Origin: CAZWRV01 sp964636325
GTDB lineage: Bacteria > Verrucomicrobiota > Lentisphaeria > Victivallales > GWF2-50-93
Assembly: GCA_964636325.1 (NCBI GenBank)
Contig: CAZWRV010000023.1
Coordinates: 1-64,000, forward strand
DNA length: 64,000 nucleotides
Reading direction: 5' to 3'
Shown piece after piece: positions 25,940-34,916 of this stretch. The notes under the pieces were generated by a model. It did not search any database. It had not been told where the DNA came from and worked only from the letters and a program-made list of their open reading frames with translations. Numbering within the stretch: the stretch's first letter is position 1; every line of letters starts with the position of its first letter. Both the position numbers and the translations under genes were made by a program.

Positions 25940-28060
25940 TCAGCCCTTTTCCTGCTTTTCGGACGGGGAAGAATATTTCGGGCCGCGCCCCAGTTCCGCA
26001 AGGAGGCTGTTGACCTCCTTCTTGAGCTCCAGGATGCGGAATTCGCGGTCGATCGTGACGTTCTGCCAGCGGATCAGCTCGTCGAGCTGGCGCCTCACGC
26101 TCTCCTCCGCCTCCTTGCGCTGCTTCTCCTGGTCGTAGAGCTTGAGCCCGAACGATATGCTTTCGCCTATCTCCTCGAGGAGCTCGACCTCCTCGGTGTT
26201 GAAGAAGTCCATGTCCGTGGAATAGACCGTAAGCACCCCGATCGGGCCGTCGTCCACGATGATCGGCACCGATGCGGCGGACTGGTAGCCCCTCCTCAGC
26301 GCGTCGTTCCGCCAGAGGCTCATCATGCCGTCCTTCTCGATGTTGTTCGTGAAGCTGCAGCGCCTCTCCCGGAAGGCGGTTCCGACCGGGCCGTAGCCCT
26401 CGGGGCTGTCCTTCACGCTCATGGTGACGCTGGAAAGGAATCCCTCCTCCGCCCCGGCCCAGGCGCTCGGCCGCACAAGTCCGCTGGCCTTGTCAACTAT
26501 GCCTATCCACGCCATGACGAACTTCCCGTGCTCCACCGATATCCTGCATATGTTCCTGAAAAGCTCCTCGATGTCGTGGAAGTGGACAACCGCCTTGCTG
26601 ACCTGGCTCAGGAGTATGTACATCCTGTTGATGTTGATGATCTGGTTTTCCGCGCGCTTGCGCTGCGATATGTCCCTTATGATCTCCTGGACGAACTGCG
26701 TCCCCTCGATCTCGATGGAGCGCGCGCTGACCTCGACCGGGAAGAAGCCTCCGTCCTTCCTGACATGCACGTTCTCGAAGATCACGCCGCCCGGGGACTG
26801 GAGCCTCCTGAGCCTGACGGCCTCGGAGCTCTCCGCCGACCCGGCCATGATCTGGCGGATGTTCATCTTCGAAAATTCCGCGCGAGTGTAGCCGTACGTG
26901 GAGACCGCCCTCTCGTTGACATCCAGTATCTTCCCGTCAATGTCGGTGAGGAAAATTATGTCGTTGGCGAACTTCGTCAGGTAGTCGTAGTGCTTCTCAA
27001 GCGCGGTCCTCTGGATCTCGGCCTCCTGCCGCCTCCTGGAATGCTCCGACTCGCGCCGCACAAATATGAATGCGAGGACCACGGCAGAGAGGCCGATCAG
27101 GCCGAGCGTCGCCGAAAATATCGCTATGTATTTCGAATGGAAGTCCTTGAAGACCTCGTCTCGGTCGATTTTCGCAATAAGGAACCAGCCTGTGTCGGGC
27201 ACTCTGCGGATATAGGAAATCACCGGCACGCCCCTGTAGTCCATCCCTTCGAACTCGCCGGTCTCGCCCCTGGCGGCCCTGGCCGCCGGAAGCAGCGGCA
27301 TGTCAACGGAAAACCTCAGCTTCAACGCCGCGTTGCTGAAATATCTAAGGGAATTCAGGAAGACAACCTCGTCCCCCTCGCGCCTGACCAGCAGCGTCTC
27401 CGCCGTCTCCCTCTGTGTCGGCCAGCTGTTGATGAGGGGATAAAGGAAGAGATCCGGATTCACCTTGAAGACCAGCGCCGCCATCACACGGCCGTCCTTC
27501 ACTCCGGGCTGCATGACGGGCACGATCATATCGATGTGGAGGAAGCGGCCCTGCCTGTCCTCTTCCATGTCCACATGCAGATCCGAAAGGATCTCCTTCC
27601 TGGCCTCTACGGCCTTCTTCAAGTCCTCCATCTCGGTCTCGCAGAGCCGCCTCCCTTTATCCCGGAGGGAGACCCTTATCCTGCCATCGGTATCCACCAG
27701 CTGGACATCGTAGTAGCCCTTCTGGAAGAAGAATGACTCCATCCATGCCAGCAGCCAGCGGTGGACGTCGCCGTTCCCGTCCTGGGGCTCGCGACCGAGG
27801 TACTCCTTCACCTTCTCCGCCAGCGCCTTGTCGCTGAGCACGGCGCCCCCGTCCGCAAGAAGGTTCTTCCGCCAGATCTGTATCTGCGAGGCCTTGAGGT
27901 TGGCCACCGCCATCAGCTTGTCAACGGTGTCCTTCCTGACCTGCCTCTCCTCGTATTCGAAGAAATACCAACCTAGCAGGCCGAGGGAGGCGGCCAGGAA
28001 GACGAATATGATCAGCGCGGCAAGCAACGGAGATGTCTTTTTCGGATTCATCTTCACCAT
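25940..28060 (-). CDS. membrane-bound sensor protein (Cache-like, PAS, GAF) lacking a kinase domain
   Basis: A 706-residue protein. TM1 at about 12-32 (LLAALIIFVFLAASLGLLGW), an extracytoplasmic sensor of about 270 residues of the Cache type (YYDVQLVDTDGRIRVSLRDK; IVPVMQPGVKDGRVMAALVF), TM2 at about 310-333, a PAS domain (IIFLTDIDGKILDVNERAVS; EIIRDISQRKRAENQI), a GAF domain (AASVPIIVDDGPIGVLTVYS), and a short C-terminal coiled coil (REFRILELKKEVNSLLAELG). No HisKA, HATPase, GGDEF, EAL or methyl-accepting domain follows. It sits 105 bp upstream of the hybrid kinase on the same strand, so a two-protein sensor pair is likely. The start could be 28060 or 28051. Confidence 0.88.
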   Translation of the reverse strand: MVKMNPKKTSPLLAALIIFVFLAASLGLLGWYFFEYEERQVRKDTVDKLMAVANLKASQIQIWRKNLLADGGAVLSDKALAEKVKEYLGREPQDGNGDVHRWLLAWMESFFFQKGYYDVQLVDTDGRIRVSLRDKGRRLCETEMEDLKKAVEARKEILSDLHVDMEEDRQGRFLHIDMIVPVMQPGVKDGRVMAALVFKVNPDLFLYPLINSWPTQRETAETLLVRREGDEVVFLNSLRYFSNAALKLRFSVDMPLLPAARAARGETGEFEGMDYRGVPVISYIRRVPDTGWFLIAKIDRDEVFKDFHSKYIAIFSATLGLIGLSAVVLAFIFVRRESEHSRRRQEAEIQRTALEKHYDYLTKFANDIIFLTDIDGKILDVNERAVSTYGYTRAEFSKMNIRQIMAGSAESSEAVRLRRLQSPGGVIFENVHVRKDGGFFPVEVSARSIEIEGTQFVQEIIRDISQRKRAENQIININRMYILLSQVSKAVVHFHDIEELFRNICRISVEHGKFVMAWIGIVDKASGLVRPSAWAGAEEGFLSSVTMSVKDSPEGYGPVGTAFRERRCSFTNNIEKDGMMSLWRNDALRRGYQSAASVPIIVDDGPIGVLTVYSTDMDFFNTEEVELLEEIGESISFGLKLYDQEKQRKEAEESVRRQLDELIRWQNVTIDREFRILELKKEVNSLLAELGRGPKYSSPSEKQEKG

Positions 28061-28157
28061 GCACGCATATGTTCAGCGTTATTCTATATTCGGCTCAAAA
28101 AAGCTTGACCTGGAAGCGGCGGAGAACCCGCACCCTAGATTCCGTGATTTGAAATTT

Positions 28158-28429
28158 ATACTCCTTCAGGCTGAAAAATTTACATTTTGATTGCTGGGAT
28201 TTTGGAATTAGCTTCGCATTCTGAGAGACCGCCGATACCGAGGTATCGAAGGTTCTCGAAGGGTGCGGAGCAAAACCGAAAGACCGCAACCGCCTTGCGG
28301 CGAGCATCTTTGGGCCGTATTTTTCCGTTCCTTCCTCGGACGACATTCATGTCGCCTCTCGGTCGGAACGAAAAAATCCAATCCCAAATCTTGCTCGTCA
28401 AAATGTAAATTTTCACGCTGAAGGAGTAT
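28158..28429 (+). mobile_element. 272-bp MITE-like element, family R1, full copy A
   Basis: Terminal inverted repeats: left ATACTCCTTCAGGCTGAAAA then TTTACATTTTGA; right TCAAAATGTAAATTTTCACG then CTGAAGGAGTAT. The interior contains strong stems (CCGATACCGAGGTATCG; CGCAACCGCCTTGCGG) but no ORF with a start and recognisable product. A second copy of exactly the same length lies at 42491-42762 in reverse orientation. No transposase is in the window, so if mobile it is non-autonomous. Confidence 0.8.
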
Positions 28430-28454
28430 ATCTTGCATACAGGCCCTTTACAAA

Positions 28455-28572
28455 TTTTTCCCTTTGGGAAAAAGGCGTCCTTGCGGCGCCAAAGTAGCTT
28501 GCGGCTTCCAGACGCAAAGGGTGAACACCGCACACGAGTTCTGTCCGGATTTGTTTTTTGCGCCAGGGATGT
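28455..28572 (-). repeat. dispersed inverted-repeat element, family R6, copy B
   Basis: Shares TTTTTCCCTTTGGGAAAAA, then CCTTGCGGCGCC and AGTAGCTTGCG, with the reverse complement of 61179-61310, and the same downstream order GCAAAGGGTGAA / CACACGAG. It is more degenerate in its GC palindromes than the other copies. It directly follows the R1 element. Confidence 0.6.
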
Positions 28573-28602
28573 CGCAAACTGTTTTTTTGACAAATTCATT
28601 TG

Positions 28603-29433
28603 TCATAATAATCCCGTAAGGGACTGGCGCGCCCTGCCAAGCGGCAGGATCGCGCGGTACTGCCTTGGCGAAATTCCAATCTTTTTCCTGAAGAGCCTGG
28701 AGAACTGGGAGATGTCGTCGTATCCGGCTTCCGAGGCGACCTGCTTGACGGGGCGAAACAGATCGTTCAAGGCCTCGGCCGCCTTGCTCATGCGGGCATG
28801 CAGAAGGAAGTCGTACGGCGCACGGCCATGCCGCTCGCAGAAGAGACGCCGGAAGCGGCTGTATGAAAGGCCGAGGCGCATCGCCTCCCTCCTGAAATCA
28901 TATCCGCAGTCGGGCCTGGCGCGTATGCGCCGGGCGAGCGATTCCAGGCCGGCATGGTATGGAGATGGGACGGAATTGCCGTGCGCCTCCGCCATCGCCA
29001 TGCAAAGGAGGCGTTCCAGGAGGGCCGCGGCCTCGGCCTTGTTCTGAGGCCCGCCTCCGTCCAGTAACTGCGCAAGCAGCTGGAAGACTCCTGCCACCGC
29101 CCTGGCGTCACGGACAGGCAGGTAACCTGCGGGAGCCAAGGGCGCGAACCCCTCCTCAACCAGCCGGCGTGCCCTGCCGCCTTTCATAAGTATCCAGTGG
29201 TGATCCCATCCGCGTTCATCAACTGCTCCGTAGCGGTAGCGGTGCTGGGGCGAATGCCAGAACAGAGCCGGCTCCGAAAGGACTGTCCGCGGCCCCCCGT
29301 CGATACTTAACGACATTCGGCCCTCCAGCATGAACTCGACCGACCAGGTGCCGGTGAAGCGCCGGTCCACTACGGCGCGACAGCCCGGCATGACGGCCCA
29401 GCCGATGAAGATTATGTCGTCAAAATAGCCCAT
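28603..29433 (-). CDS. AraC-family transcriptional regulator
   Basis: A 276-residue regulator. Residues about 1-150 look like an AraC cupin-type sensor (SVEFMLEGRMSLSIDGGPRT, LSEPALFWHSPQHRYRYGAV, GWDHHWILMKG). The C-terminal 100 residues hold the double helix-turn-helix: FRREAMRLGLSYSRFRRLFC and VKQVASEAGYDDISQFSRLF, then KKIGISPRQYRAI. It is divergent from a URO-D-like gene at 29564, with a 13-bp direct repeat in between that could be its binding site. The effector is unknown; such regulators usually respond to sugars. Confidence 0.9.
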   Translation of the reverse strand: MGYFDDIIFIGWAVMPGCRAVVDRRFTGTWSVEFMLEGRMSLSIDGGPRTVLSEPALFWHSPQHRYRYGAVDERGWDHHWILMKGGRARRLVEEGFAPLAPAGYLPVRDARAVAGVFQLLAQLLDGGGPQNKAEAAALLERLLCMAMAEAHGNSVPSPYHAGLESLARRIRARPDCGYDFRREAMRLGLSYSRFRRLFCERHGRAPYDFLLHARMSKAAEALNDLFRPVKQVASEAGYDDISQFSRLFRKKIGISPRQYRAILPLGRARQSLTGLL

Positions 29434-29471
29434 GGCATTCTGCTGTTGCAGTCAAATATGACAAATCATTG

Positions 29472-29544
29472 ATCATTTCAGCCATTCCTAAACTATACGG
29501 CAGATTATATATTCGGCCAGTAAGCGCATGAATCATTTCAGCCA
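29472..29544. promoter_or_regulatory. 13-bp direct repeat in the AraC/URO-D divergent region
   Basis: ATCATTTCAGCCA occurs at 29472-29484 and again at 29532-29544, exactly 60 bp apart on the same strand. AraC proteins commonly bind direct half-sites, so this pair is a candidate operator. The second copy lies 20 bp before the 29564 start. Confidence 0.55.
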
Positions 29545-29563
29545 ATATTTCATGGAGGTTCAA

Positions 29564-30661
29564 ATGCACGCCAGCTTCAAGAGGACGATCGAAACAGGTT
29601 CCATCGAATCACGCAAACGGCGTTGGAGGGAACTGCTCTGCCCGAACTCGAAACCTGGATTCTGCTTTATTGTAGGCGGCGGCGACAACACGGAACCACT
29701 TCCGCCTCCGCCGCCGCACTGGCCGAAACTGGCGAAGGAGCGCGTCGAAAGGAAATGGCTCGACTACCGGAGAGCGCTTGAGAGGTCATCCTGGCTGGAC
29801 GACGACAGCATTCCCTCAATAGACATGATGACCGGCACGGAAATATTCGCCGAGGCATTCGGCTGCCGGGTACACCGCCCGGACGGCACCAATCCTTTCG
29901 CGTTGCCGCTTATCCATGAGGCGGGGGAAGTCTCGTCGCTCAAGACGCCGGAGCTCGCATCGTCGTCGCTGGCATATCTATTCGACATGGCGGACGAGCT
30001 GAAGAGGCGGGCGGGGCCGGACGCCATATTTCATCTGGTGGACATCCAGAGTCCGATGGACATAGCCGCGCTGATATGGGAGAAGTCGTCGTTCTGCATG
30101 GCGATGCTCGAAGCGCCGGAGGCGGTGAAGGAGCTGGCCGCAAAGGTACATGAGCTCCTCGTCAAATTCCTGGACGAATGGTTCCGCCGCTACGGCTCCG
30201 AATACGTGGCCCATTTCCCGGGCTACTTCATGTCAGGCGGCATGACGCTTTCGGAAGACGAGATCGGAATAGTCAGCTCGGAGGCGTTCAAAGAGTTCTT
30301 CCTTCCCGAGCTTGATGCGCTGTCAAGACGCTACGGCGGCATCGGAATACACTGCTGCGCCGACGCGAAGCACCAATGGGGCGGGCTCCGGCGAGTCGAG
30401 GGGCTGCGCCTGCTCAACCTGTGCAACCCGCCCGTACGTCCACCGGACTACTGCAGGGACGCCTACACGTTCTTCGAGGACGCATGCGCCCAGTGGCACA
30501 TGGGCTGGATACCTGAAGGGGACGCGGAGAAACGTTTCGAAGGGTATCCCAAGGGCTGCCGCGTCGTAATGGACTTCCAGGCCAAGACCCGGGACGAGGC
30601 CCAGAGGCTCTGCGCGCGCCTGCAGGAGGCGCGGGAAAGAATATCCAATGCTCAACGCTAA
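29564..30661 (+). CDS. uroporphyrinogen decarboxylase-like (URO-D superfamily) protein
   Basis: A 365-residue cytoplasmic TIM-barrel protein. It resembles the URO-D/methyltransferase superfamily found in glycan-degrading Planctomycetota and Lentisphaerota: LVDIQSPMDIAALIWEKSSF, MLEAPEAVKELAAKVHELLV, FPGYFMSGGMTLSEDEIGIV, SSEAFKEFFLPELDALSRRY, GIGIHCCADAKHQW. The His-Cys-Cys stretch could bind zinc as in corrinoid methyltransferases. It is unlikely to be haem HemE. I chose ATG 29564 because GGAGG lies 5 nt upstream; an in-frame ATG at 29528 has no SD. An AraC regulator is divergent. Confidence 0.8.
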   Translation: MHASFKRTIETGSIESRKRRWRELLCPNSKPGFCFIVGGGDNTEPLPPPPPHWPKLAKERVERKWLDYRRALERSSWLDDDSIPSIDMMTGTEIFAEAFGCRVHRPDGTNPFALPLIHEAGEVSSLKTPELASSSLAYLFDMADELKRRAGPDAIFHLVDIQSPMDIAALIWEKSSFCMAMLEAPEAVKELAAKVHELLVKFLDEWFRRYGSEYVAHFPGYFMSGGMTLSEDEIGIVSSEAFKEFFLPELDALSRRYGGIGIHCCADAKHQWGGLRRVEGLRLLNLCNPPVRPPDYCRDAYTFFEDACAQWHMGWIPEGDAEKRFEGYPKGCRVVMDFQAKTRDEAQRLCARLQEARERISNAQR

Positions 30662-30687
30662 ATACCCGACCGAAAAGGGGAATGATT

Positions 30688-30838
30688 TCAGATTTCCTGA
30701 CCCGCCCAAACGGATGTGGATAAAAACAATGTATATATCCTTGTGGCTTTTCATTGCGGGGCGCCGGGAATCTGAACTGAAATACCTTCCTGAATTCGGT
30801 GTTTCACCACGTCTTTACCCACGTATCAGGATGTCTGA
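30688..30838. repeat. element with short inverted ends, family R7, long copy
   Basis: Left end TCAGATTTCCTGACCC and right end TCAGGATGTCTGA are inverted relative to each other. A 48-bp version with the same ends is at 34917-34964. The interior of this copy (about 100 bp) is absent there. No gene is seen in 30662-30930. Confidence 0.55.
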
Positions 30839-30930
30839 ATTTATCACGCACGGCTTGACACGGAACATCCAATGACCAAGCAGCTATTCACTTCTTCGGC
30901 TGCTTATTGAGCGTTGGATATTGGAAATTC

Positions 30931-33900
30931 TTAAGGCACGACCGTCGCGCTCCATGGCAGGGAGGCACCTTGGAGCGGCCACCATGCGCGCCGCCCCTCG
31001 CAGTCGGCCGCTTCGACATAGAATTCCAGCATGCCCTCCAGTATCTGGCCGTCCGCGATGCTGGCCCCCCATGAATCCCTGAAGCGCCTTGTCATCGGAA
31101 CGTGGTTCCAGTCCTTGGCGCCGTTCTGGCGCCAGCACAGTGCTACCGAGGCGATGCCGCGGTCGCTCATCGCTACGACGTTCATGTTCAGGGCTGCTCC
31201 GGCGCGGACGCAGGAATACGGCTTGCAGGCGATGATCCTCGGCGCTTCAGCCGCGGAACCTGCGCAAGCCGCCGCGGCATGCGAGCGAGGACTTTCCCAT
31301 CCGTCGGCGGCTACGGAAGTTACGGCATATTCATAGGCACCGGGCTTTACGGTGCGGTCGCAGAACATCTGGCACGAGCCTGAAAGCGGCGCCCTGTTAA
31401 CCTTCTTCCAAGCGCCGGCGCCGCCGGCATTCCGCCTGTAGAGATTCTGGGCGGCGGCACGAAGTCCGGGATTCCATGAAAGCCAGACCTCGGCCTTTCT
31501 TCCGACGGCGGAGATCTCCCGCGGAGGCGCGGCCGGCATAAATTCCTCGAGGCGACCGACGGTCTCCCAGTAGAGAGGGAGCGGCTTTACGTTCAGCGTG
31601 CACAGCGTGCCGAAGTCGCAGCGCGTGGTCAGCTTGCGGGCGAACGCATGCAGGGCCCCCTGCATTCCGGCGGGTATCAGGGCCGCATAGGCGTCCGCCG
31701 CGAGTTTCGCGGCCTTCGCGTGGTCGCCGTCCTTCTTCGCGGCTCCGGCCGCGGCCAGGGCGGTTTCGACCAGTTCGCCGTCCGCGAGAAGCATCACGGC
31801 GGCGTTGAAATCCAGCGCGAAGCCGATTGTCTCCGCCAGATAGTCGAGCCGCTCCAGGCGCTGCAGACGCTTGTCCTTCAGATATTTGCGACGCAGGCTT
31901 TCAAGGCTGCGACGTATCCCCTGCAGAGTCCGCCGGCGCGATTCGGCGCCCGCGTTGCGCCAGATGTGGTGGATGGCGATGAGGAAGCTGTCGAGGGACA
32001 TGTAGGAACGGCTCGTCATGCCGAATGCCACCAGGAGCGGCCGGATCGCATAGACGTCCTCCTCTATGGTCCGCAACGCACGGCGGAGGCATGGCTCCGG
32101 GCTCTCGGCGGACGCGAGCTTTTCCAGGGCTGCGACGGCGTTCTGCAGCTCTTTCACCCCGAGTCGCTCATAGTCGTACCTTGATTCGGCCTTGCCTCCC
32201 GCATCCTGGATCAGGTGGAACGCCGCCTCCGAATCCTTGGACTGCGGAACTTCCGCCAGCGCCTCGGCGGCCTTCTTCGCCATCGGGACAAGGTATTCCA
32301 CGGCCTTCGCGTCGCATTCGAAAGGATAGTGCGGCACTGCGCCCGTCCAGCGCATGCGGCTGCATTCCGCTGTGCCGCGCACACCGGCCCAGCGGGCGCC
32401 CAGCTTCTGGAGAGTTTCGATATGCCGCCCCATCGCCTCCTCCTGGTCCGGGCCGAAGCTGTGCCGCGCAAGCCGGCGGTAGAAACTGTTCGGAGTCAAG
32501 GAAGAATCCCAGGCGAAACGGGCGATGTAGCCGGTCTCCTCCTCGACGTCACGCGTGCGCCACTGGAGCGTGAGCAGGCCCTGACACCCCTTCTTCAATG
32601 CGTCAGGGGCGAGCAGGCCAAGGGACTCGACGTGCGGCTGCCTCACGTCGCACGCCTCGATGTCTCCTTCGACCCACGGCATGGCCCAGCGCTCGCGCTC
32701 CGGCGGGAGCATCCCCCAGGGCGAACTGACATTGGGGCCCATGGACGCGTCTATGTTGTCGTGGCACGTGAATATCACATTGGACGGCAGGAACTTGTCG
32801 TATCCGACGCAGTAGTCGGCGAACTGCATCCAGCGGTCTCCTCCCCAGCCGACGAAGACCATGGGCATTCCCGGACGCAGCTCCTCCAGCACCTCAAGCG
32901 CGAATTCCGCGAAACGTCCGCAGCGGACCGCCTCCCACACGCGCTGCTCGTTGCCGACATGGAAGAAATATTTACGCCTGCGCTCCATCAGGCCTGCTGC
33001 CGCAGTGCCGCGCGCGGGCGCCTCGCTGCCGACGCATCCGCCGCTCTCGTGCTGCCACAGGGCGAAATGGGTGAGGTGCGGATTACGCAGCAGGAACTGG
33101 CGCACGCGCGCCTTGAAACGGGCTTCCGCGCCGGAATCCGCCGGATCCTGGCGCGGGATCTCGAAGCCGGCCGCGACGCCGACTCCCGCCCGGCGGGCAT
33201 AGCGCGTCGCCTCGCTGAACATCTCCTCCGACCGCTTCACTTCCGTGAGCAAATCGGGCATGTCCTCGCCGCATGGGCTCGAGAAAATCTCCGCGTCGAA
33301 ACAGCGTCCGGTGCCGAACGAGAACTGCGAGGTCCGCAGCGATGCCAGCGCGCCCCAAGGCTTGGTCAGCGAGTTCGGCGTCACGCCTCCGGCAAGATAT
33401 TCGCCGTCGATGTCGTAGGCCGCCCCAGGCTCGCCGTCATACCAGTGCATCAGCAGCATGTTGCAGCGCATCCGCGAAAGCTGGTCGAAGTAGAACTTGT
33501 AGTCGTCCAGCCCCCAGGTCGTGGGGCCGCACAGGAAGTTGTAGTGCAGCATGTTGCCGCGGACCTTGAATACGGGAACGTCCGTGCGGTCGAATCCGGC
33601 CGGCAGTGCGGCGTCGGCGGGAAGTTCCGGGAACGTGTCGCCTCCGGCGTAGAAGCCCATGCCGAGCTCCTCGAGCAGTCCGTAAACGCCGTAGAGGACT
33701 CCGGCCGGCGCGGCGGCCGCGACTGCGACGAACCGTCGGCCCCCCTTGGAAACCGCCGCCAGGCGATAGCCTTGATCCCCCAGCTTTTCCGGCTCGGGCT
33801 TCACACCGAGCGCCGCGGCCAGCTTCGCGTCCAGCACCACCGCGGCGCCTTTCGCCGGGAGCGCGGCAGTTATCCTGGAGATACGACCGGTGAGGAGATA

Positions 33901-34008
33901 GAGGTATCGCGCCAGTTCGCCCGCAGCGTAGCGTTCGGTCTCATGCGCACGGGCTCCGACGACGACTGCGGCTCCGGCGAGAGATACTTTAGAATCTGTC
34001 TTCATCAT
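30931..34008 (-). CDS. large glycosidase-like protein (GH67-N/DUF4838-type architecture)
   Basis: A 1025-residue protein. The N-terminus (about 10-135) resembles the alpha-glucuronidase N-terminal fold (AAGELARYLYLLTGRISRIT; PAGVLYGVYGLLEELGMGFY), followed by a TIM-barrel-like region with VRGNMLHYNFLCGPTTWGLD, MRCNMLLMHWYDGEPG, LTHFALWQHESGG, MPMVFVGWGGDRWMQF and IFTCHDNIDASMGPN, then helical parts and C-terminal fibronectin-III-like strands (EVWLSWNPGLRAAAQNLYRR; GAYEYAVTSVAADGWESPRS). It probably acts on a uronic-acid or amino-sugar glycan, but the exact family is uncertain. No signal peptide is seen. Start 34008 is chosen for GAGGA at SD distance. It follows the 34039-34896 gene closely. 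Confidence 0.78.
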   Translation of the reverse strand: MMKTDSKVSLAGAAVVVGARAHETERYAAGELARYLYLLTGRISRITAALPAKGAAVVLDAKLAAALGVKPEPEKLGDQGYRLAAVSKGGRRFVAVAAAAPAGVLYGVYGLLEELGMGFYAGGDTFPELPADAALPAGFDRTDVPVFKVRGNMLHYNFLCGPTTWGLDDYKFYFDQLSRMRCNMLLMHWYDGEPGAAYDIDGEYLAGGVTPNSLTKPWGALASLRTSQFSFGTGRCFDAEIFSSPCGEDMPDLLTEVKRSEEMFSEATRYARRAGVGVAAGFEIPRQDPADSGAEARFKARVRQFLLRNPHLTHFALWQHESGGCVGSEAPARGTAAAGLMERRRKYFFHVGNEQRVWEAVRCGRFAEFALEVLEELRPGMPMVFVGWGGDRWMQFADYCVGYDKFLPSNVIFTCHDNIDASMGPNVSSPWGMLPPERERWAMPWVEGDIEACDVRQPHVESLGLLAPDALKKGCQGLLTLQWRTRDVEEETGYIARFAWDSSLTPNSFYRRLARHSFGPDQEEAMGRHIETLQKLGARWAGVRGTAECSRMRWTGAVPHYPFECDAKAVEYLVPMAKKAAEALAEVPQSKDSEAAFHLIQDAGGKAESRYDYERLGVKELQNAVAALEKLASAESPEPCLRRALRTIEEDVYAIRPLLVAFGMTSRSYMSLDSFLIAIHHIWRNAGAESRRRTLQGIRRSLESLRRKYLKDKRLQRLERLDYLAETIGFALDFNAAVMLLADGELVETALAAAGAAKKDGDHAKAAKLAADAYAALIPAGMQGALHAFARKLTTRCDFGTLCTLNVKPLPLYWETVGRLEEFMPAAPPREISAVGRKAEVWLSWNPGLRAAAQNLYRRNAGGAGAWKKVNRAPLSGSCQMFCDRTVKPGAYEYAVTSVAADGWESPRSHAAAACAGSAAEAPRIIACKPYSCVRAGAALNMNVVAMSDRGIASVALCWRQNGAKDWNHVPMTRRFRDSWGASIADGQILEGMLEFYVEAADCEGRRAWWPLQGASLPWSATVVP

Positions 34009-34038
34009 GCATTTCCTCATGTAAAGATGAGCCTTTCT

Positions 34039-34896
34039 TCATTCCTTCCTCTTGATGCTCGCCTTTGAGCGGGTCTCCTGGAGCTTGATGTCCTTGTGCG
34101 ACTTTTCCAAGATGCCGAGCGAGATGTCTATGCACTCCTGCGCCTCCATCGGAGTCATGGTACCGACGGTCACCATGTCCTGCGGACGGAGCGTGTTCCA
34201 CACGAAGCTGAATGCCTGGAAGGGCCTGAGCTGGCCGGCGGCCATCGGCTTGATGGTCATCACAGGCTTCTTCGAATTCAGAATCACGCGGTTTATCCAG
34301 TCCACCTCGACCTGCATGAGGAAGCCCATCGCGTTGTAGATGGATATGTATGTCTCCACGTCGAGACCGCTTTCGTCCGCGAAGACAATGGACTCCGGCA
34401 TGTGCGTGCTGAGCCCGGGTATCATGCCGCGCTCCCTGATCATGCGGGAAAGCTGGTCCATCCAGCGCACCTTGCGCGTGCAGCGGTCCACCAGCGCGTC
34501 GACGGTGCTCTGGTGCGGAAGGCAGAAGGTGGCCCCTAGCCTCTTCTCCTCGTCGAAAATCTTCTCCGCCTCGGAACCGAAGCCTTTTGCGGGTGTGTCG
34601 GGACTGACAGGGATGCCGGGCGTGGAGACGATTATCATCTTCTTCCCTGTGCGCTGCTGAGCCTCCTGTATCCCCTCCCAGAGCTCCTTGCGCTGGACAA
34701 ACCCCATCACGGCGTCGACGCCGTTTTTCAGGTAGACCTCGAGGATGTCCGCGATCTTCTCCCTGTTGGCGATCTTGGACTTTATATAGTCGTCCTTCGA
34801 GACCGTGGCATGGCTGAACCCGAGGAACCAGTTGCTCCCGATGATCATCCTCGGCAGCGAAACACCTCCTACCGTCGTCCTTGGAAAGCTGTTCAT
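34039..34896 (-). CDS. conserved TIM-barrel-like protein of unknown function
   Basis: A 285-residue protein beginning MNSFPRTTVGGVSLPRMIIG and continuing SNWFLGFSHAT. I recall similar proteins in Lentisphaerota and Planctomycetota annotated as hypothetical. The alternating hydrophobic strands (VDAVMGFVQRKELW, KKMIIVSTPGIPVSPDTPAK, MQVEVDWINRVIL, VMTIKPMAAGQLRPFQAFSF, DMVTVGTMTPMEAQECIDIS) resemble an aldo/keto-reductase-like barrel; the last part matches the AKR style of C-terminus. GAGGAG lies upstream of 34896, which decides the start. It is in an operon-like pair with the large glycosidase-like gene 30 bp downstream. I cannot assign a reaction. Confidence 0.75.
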   Translation of the reverse strand: MNSFPRTTVGGVSLPRMIIGSNWFLGFSHATVSKDDYIKSKIANREKIADILEVYLKNGVDAVMGFVQRKELWEGIQEAQQRTGKKMIIVSTPGIPVSPDTPAKGFGSEAEKIFDEEKRLGATFCLPHQSTVDALVDRCTRKVRWMDQLSRMIRERGMIPGLSTHMPESIVFADESGLDVETYISIYNAMGFLMQVEVDWINRVILNSKKPVMTIKPMAAGQLRPFQAFSFVWNTLRPQDMVTVGTMTPMEAQECIDISLGILEKSHKDIKLQETRSKASIKRKE

Positions 34897-34916
34897 GTCC
34901 TTAAATCTCCTCAGTT

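Noticed and set aside
25721..27736. A 671-codon plus-strand open frame opposite the sensor gene
   Set aside because: It is antisense to a gene with clear PAS, GAF and TM domains, is rich in Arg/His/Asp/Pro runs typical of GC-rich shadow frames, and matches no family.
28180..28599. Small ORFs in the 272-bp element
   Set aside because: They are not conserved in frame between the two full copies and resemble no protein; inverted ends explain the conservation.
29528..29563. Upstream ATG for the URO-D-like gene
   Set aside because: The ATG at 29564 has GGAGG at 5 nt, while 29528 has no SD and would place the direct repeat inside the coding region.
32215..34068. A 617-codon plus-strand open frame
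   Set aside because: Antisense to the 1025-residue glycosidase-like gene, with low-quality composition and no recognisable domain.
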